Source of the DNA: an uncultured Desulfovibrio sp.
Lineage (GTDB): Bacteria > Desulfobacterota > Desulfovibrionia > Desulfovibrionales > Desulfovibrionaceae
DNA: 8,217 nt
Assembly (NCBI GenBank): GCA_900553145.1
Contig: USCL01000180.1
Location: 1 to 8,217, forward strand
Reading direction: 5' to 3'
Part shown: one piece after another, positions 6,058 to 8,217 of the stretch
Layout: each line of letters begins with the position of its first letter
Position numbering within the stretch: the stretch's first letter is position 1
Notes under the pieces: model-generated
Told to the model about the DNA's origin: nothing
Databases searched by the model: none
Seen by the model: the letters and a program-made list of their open reading frames with translations, nothing else
Position numbers and translations under genes: made by a program

Positions 6058-6933
6058 ATGAATATCGGCCAACGTATTGCGGAAAGGGGCAAGCCTTTCT
6101 ATTCCTTCGAATTCTTCCCTCCGAAAGACCCTGCCCAGTGGCCGGATTTCTTTAAGATGGCCGAACGGCTGGCCCCGCTGGAACCGCTGTTTACGTCCGT
6201 CACGTATGGGGCGGGCGGCTCCAGCCAGGACGCCACGCTGGAAATCGTTTCCCACCTGAAAAAAGAATTCCAGTTCGAAACGATGGCCCACCTGACCTGC
6301 GTCGGCGCGACGCAGGACTACATCACCCAGTACCTCCAGCGCCTGCGCGACAACGGCGTGGACAACGTGCTGGCCCTGCGCGGCGACATCCCCAAGGGGC
6401 AAGACATCAATTGGGAAACCGCCGAGTTCCGCCACGCCGCCGATCTCGTGCGTTTCGCCAAGGCGCATTACCCCGACATGGGCATCGGCGTCGCCGGGTA
6501 TCCCGCCCCGCACCCCGAGTCGCCGAGCTTCGCCAGCGACTGGCGCTATACCGTCGCCAAAATCCGCGAAGGCGCGGACTTCGTGATCACGCAGCTGTTC
6601 TTCGACGTGCGGGAATACCTCCATTTCGTGGACCGGCTCAGCGACATGGGCGTGTCCGTCCCGGTCATCCCCGGCATCCTGCCCATCCAGAGCCTCGAAT
6701 CCATCCGGCGCACCCTCTCCCTCTGCGGCGCGAACATCCCCGGCAAGCTCTACCTCGCCCTTGAGGAAGCCAATGCCAAGGGCGGCGCGGAAGCCGTGCG
6801 CGAAGCGGGCCTCAAGTTCGCCGTCCAGCAGATCCGCACCCTGCTGGACAACGGCGCGCCGGGCATCCACCTGTATACGCTGAACAAGGCATCCATGTGC
6901 CTGCGCATTGCGGAAGAAGTGGGCACCCTGTAA
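6058..6933 (+). CDS. metF: 5,10-methylenetetrahydrofolate reductase
   Basis: The 291-residue cytoplasmic flavoprotein reduces 5,10-methylene-THF to 5-methyl-THF, which supplies methyl groups for methionine synthesis. In anaerobes the same step can also feed C1 or Wood-Ljungdahl-type metabolism. The full set of MetF motifs is present: FEFFPPK (17-23, Glu18 as catalytic acid), SVTYGAGGSS (47-56), AHLTCVGAT (77-85), NVLALRGD (103-110, Asp110 near the flavin), GVAGYPAPHPES (144-155), FVITQLFFD (175-183, with the folate-binding Gln179), VPVIPGILPIQ (201-211) and GIHLYTLNK (269-277). Length is typical for the bacterial single-domain enzyme; there is no SAM-regulatory extension. The ATG has GAGG six bases upstream. 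Its stop codon overlaps the next gene's ATG (TAATG), implying coupled translation with the glycosyltransferase. Confidence 0.97.
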   Translation: MNIGQRIAERGKPFYSFEFFPPKDPAQWPDFFKMAERLAPLEPLFTSVTYGAGGSSQDATLEIVSHLKKEFQFETMAHLTCVGATQDYITQYLQRLRDNGVDNVLALRGDIPKGQDINWETAEFRHAADLVRFAKAHYPDMGIGVAGYPAPHPESPSFASDWRYTVAKIREGADFVITQLFFDVREYLHFVDRLSDMGVSVPVIPGILPIQSLESIRRTLSLCGANIPGKLYLALEEANAKGGAEAVREAGLKFAVQQIRTLLDNGAPGIHLYTLNKASMCLRIAEEVGTL

Positions 6934-7964
6934 TGGCCGTGGATCTCGCCGCCTTCGCGCCCAAGCGCATCCTTGTCTGCCAGCTCCGGCAGATCGGCGA
7001 CGTTGTGCTCGCCACGCCTTCCATCGAGCTGCTCAAGCGGCGTTACCCGGACGCGGAGCTCCATCTGCTGACCGAAAAGAAATGCGCGACGCTCCTTGAG
7101 CACAACCCGTATCTCGACAAGGTCTGGCCGCTGGACAAAAAGACGCTGGCGACCTTGCCCCAAGAAATCGCATGGTACTGGCATGTGGCCCGCACGGGGT
7201 TCGATCTGGTGGTGGATTTCCAGCAGCTTCCGCGCTGCCGGTGGGTGGTGGCCTTTTCCGGCGCCCCGGTCCGCCTCTCCTACACGCCGCCGTGGTACAC
7301 ACGCCTTTTGTATACCCATTCCGCCGACATGCTCGACGGCTACTCGGCCATGAGCAAGGCCAGCGTGTTGCGGCCCCTCGGCATCGAGTGGAAAGGCGAA
7401 CGCCCGCGGGTCTACCTGACAGACGAGGAGCGCGCCTTCGCGCGCGCCCTGCTCGTTCAGGCGGGGTTACGGCCCGGCCAGCGCCTCATTACGCTGGACC
7501 CCACGCACCGCCAGCCCACGCGCCGCTGGCCCTTGGCGCATTACGCCGAGCTGGTCGGCATCCTCGCGGGACGCGACGCCTCCCTGCGCTTCCTGCCCCT
7601 CTGGGGGCCGGGCGAGGAAGAGGAGATTCGGGAATTGTCACGCCGCTGCCCCGCCGGTTCGCTGCTCCTGCCGGATCGGATGCTGTCGCTGCGGGAAATG
7701 GCGGCCTGCATCGCGGAAGCGGATTTGCACATCGGCAACTGTTCCGCCCCCCGGCACATCGCGGTGGCGGTGGACACGCCGACCCTCACCGTGCTCGGCT
7801 CGACCACGCCGGGGTGGACGTTCCCCTCGCCGGAGCATGCCCACATTGCCCTGAACCTGCCCTGCCAGCACTGCAACCGCAACCACTGCCCCGATCCCCG
7901 CTGCCTTACCGAGATGCTGCCCGGCCCCGTCGCGGACAAGGCTGTGGAGATGTTGAAGAGATAA
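6933..7964 (+). CDS. Glycosyltransferase family 9 (heptosyltransferase-like)
   Basis: The 343-residue protein belongs to the GT9 family, whose members add heptose or related sugars from nucleotide-activated donors to the LPS inner core at the inner membrane. The N-terminal Rossmann half begins ILVCQLRQIGDVVLATPSIE (13-32), the GT9 acceptor-side signature, followed by DLVVDFQQ (91-98). The C-terminal half has ITLDPTHRQPTRRWP (186-200, the donor-site basic segment) and DLHIGNCSAPRHIAVAV (264-280), the usual G-N-D-S/T-G-P-x-H motif but with C-S-A in place of D-S/T-G. It ends with a cysteine/histidine cluster CQHCNRNHCPDPRC (311-324), which many GT9 proteins carry in some form. The start was placed at ATG 6933, overlapping the metF stop, because the conserved domain begins soon after; an upstream in-frame ATG at 6897 would only add residues inside metF. 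The acceptor sugar cannot be determined. Confidence 0.88.
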   Translation: MAVDLAAFAPKRILVCQLRQIGDVVLATPSIELLKRRYPDAELHLLTEKKCATLLEHNPYLDKVWPLDKKTLATLPQEIAWYWHVARTGFDLVVDFQQLPRCRWVVAFSGAPVRLSYTPPWYTRLLYTHSADMLDGYSAMSKASVLRPLGIEWKGERPRVYLTDEERAFARALLVQAGLRPGQRLITLDPTHRQPTRRWPLAHYAELVGILAGRDASLRFLPLWGPGEEEEIRELSRRCPAGSLLLPDRMLSLREMAACIAEADLHIGNCSAPRHIAVAVDTPTLTVLGSTTPGWTFPSPEHAHIALNLPCQHCNRNHCPDPRCLTEMLPGPVADKAVEMLKR

Positions 7965-7971
7965 GAGAATC

Positions 7972-8018
7972 GGGGAGGGGAAGGGGAGCCTTTTAAAAGG
8001 CTCCCCGAACCCCTCCCC
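7972..8018. repeat. Large GC-rich nested palindrome
   Basis: A perfect 24-bp palindrome (7983-8006, GGGGAGCCTTTT and its complement) is nested within a second perfect 9-bp stem (7972-7980 GGGGAGGGG with 8010-8018 CCCCTCCCC), with a small AA/GAA internal loop between. It starts 8 bases after the glycosyltransferase stop. It lacks a T tract, so it is not a typical Rho-independent terminator, but it could protect the 3' end of the transcript. It looks like the better-kept relative of the element after alaS. Confidence 0.8.
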
Positions 8019-8150
8019 TTCCCCGCGAAAACTTCGACTGGTGGGGAGGCGGCGCGGGGGGAGTCCCGTTGTCTGAAAAGACGATTGAAGAGCTGAGGCC
8101 CCATTTTCCTCCATCATGATTTTTTGAATGATTTTCTTGGTGGAAAGAAT
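8019..8150. other. Intergenic spacer with no recognisable gene
   Basis: The spacer lies between the palindrome and the final terminator. It has G-rich tracts around 8041-8065 and an A/T-rich stretch at 8103-8150. I see no RNA gene and no supported coding frame. Confidence 0.5.
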
Positions 8151-8151
8151 G

Positions 8152-8203
8152 AAAAAAGCCTGTCTGGAGTGCCGTTGTCAGCAACCGGACAGGTTTTTCT
8201 TTT
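8152..8203. terminator. Bidirectional Rho-independent terminator at right edge
   Basis: A 9-bp stem with one G-U pair (CCTGTCTGG 8159-8167 / CCGGACAGG 8185-8193) is flanked by six A at 8152-8157 and five T at 8194-8198 plus further T's, with a small inner TTG/CAA hairpin in the loop. On the plus strand it can end the metF-glycosyltransferase transcript. On the minus strand it could serve a convergent gene beyond the window. Confidence 0.85.
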
Positions 8204-8217
8204 CCCTTAAAGCGCCA

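Noticed and set aside
6027..6170. Small upstream frame starting ATGATGACTGAC and overlapping the metF start
   Set aside because: It lacks a ribosome binding site and looks like a by-product of the metF leader and coding sequence.
8149..8217. Plus-strand ATG with GGAAAGA upstream, frame open to the window end (MKKACLECRC...)
   Set aside because: It runs straight through the stem and T tract of a strong bidirectional terminator, which explains the sequence better. It cannot be settled without the next bases.

Overview
The window is GC-rich, tightly packed bacterial chromosome. It looks like a Desulfovibrio-type member of the Desulfovibrionaceae. That assignment is inferred from the style of the proteins, the purine/pyrimidine-rich intergenic palindromes and the presence of a eukaryotic-type PFK-2/FBPase-2 gene; no marker gene in the window proves it. 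I see no mobile element, CRISPR array, rRNA or intact tRNA.

Layout from left to right. The plus strand opens with the C-terminal part of alanyl-tRNA synthetase (alaS, ends 467), then palindromic intergenic sequence and a strong bidirectional terminator (about 615-660). Everything from 834 to 5826 is on the minus strand. Read in transcription order (right to left) it holds: a secreted phosphodiester-glycosidase-family protein (5826-4819); a complete bifunctional 6-phosphofructo-2-kinase/fructose-2,6-bisphosphatase homologue (4688-3486); 24 bases further on, a membrane-anchored diguanylate cyclase broken by several frameshifts and a stop (3461-2338); a terminator (about 2113-2143); a GNAT acetyltransferase (2080-1619); and a GyrI-like/COG4832 protein (1460-834). 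From 6058 the plus strand carries metF (methylenetetrahydrofolate reductase), whose stop overlaps the start of a GT9 (heptosyltransferase-like) glycosyltransferase. The window closes with a large GC-rich palindrome and a bidirectional terminator.

How the genes fit together. metF and the GT9 gene form a translationally coupled pair driven by a good sigma70-like promoter at 5986-6014, although one-carbon metabolism and envelope glycan assembly are not obviously linked. The PFK-2/FBPase-2 and diguanylate cyclase genes were probably one operon pairing sugar-phosphate signalling with c-di-GMP signalling, and only the first is still intact. The GNAT and GyrI-like genes are small accessory proteins of unknown substrate. 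The most noteworthy item is the PFK-2/FBPase-2 homologue, because fructose-2,6-bisphosphate signalling is regarded as a eukaryotic trait. I do not see a clearly undescribed multi-gene system.
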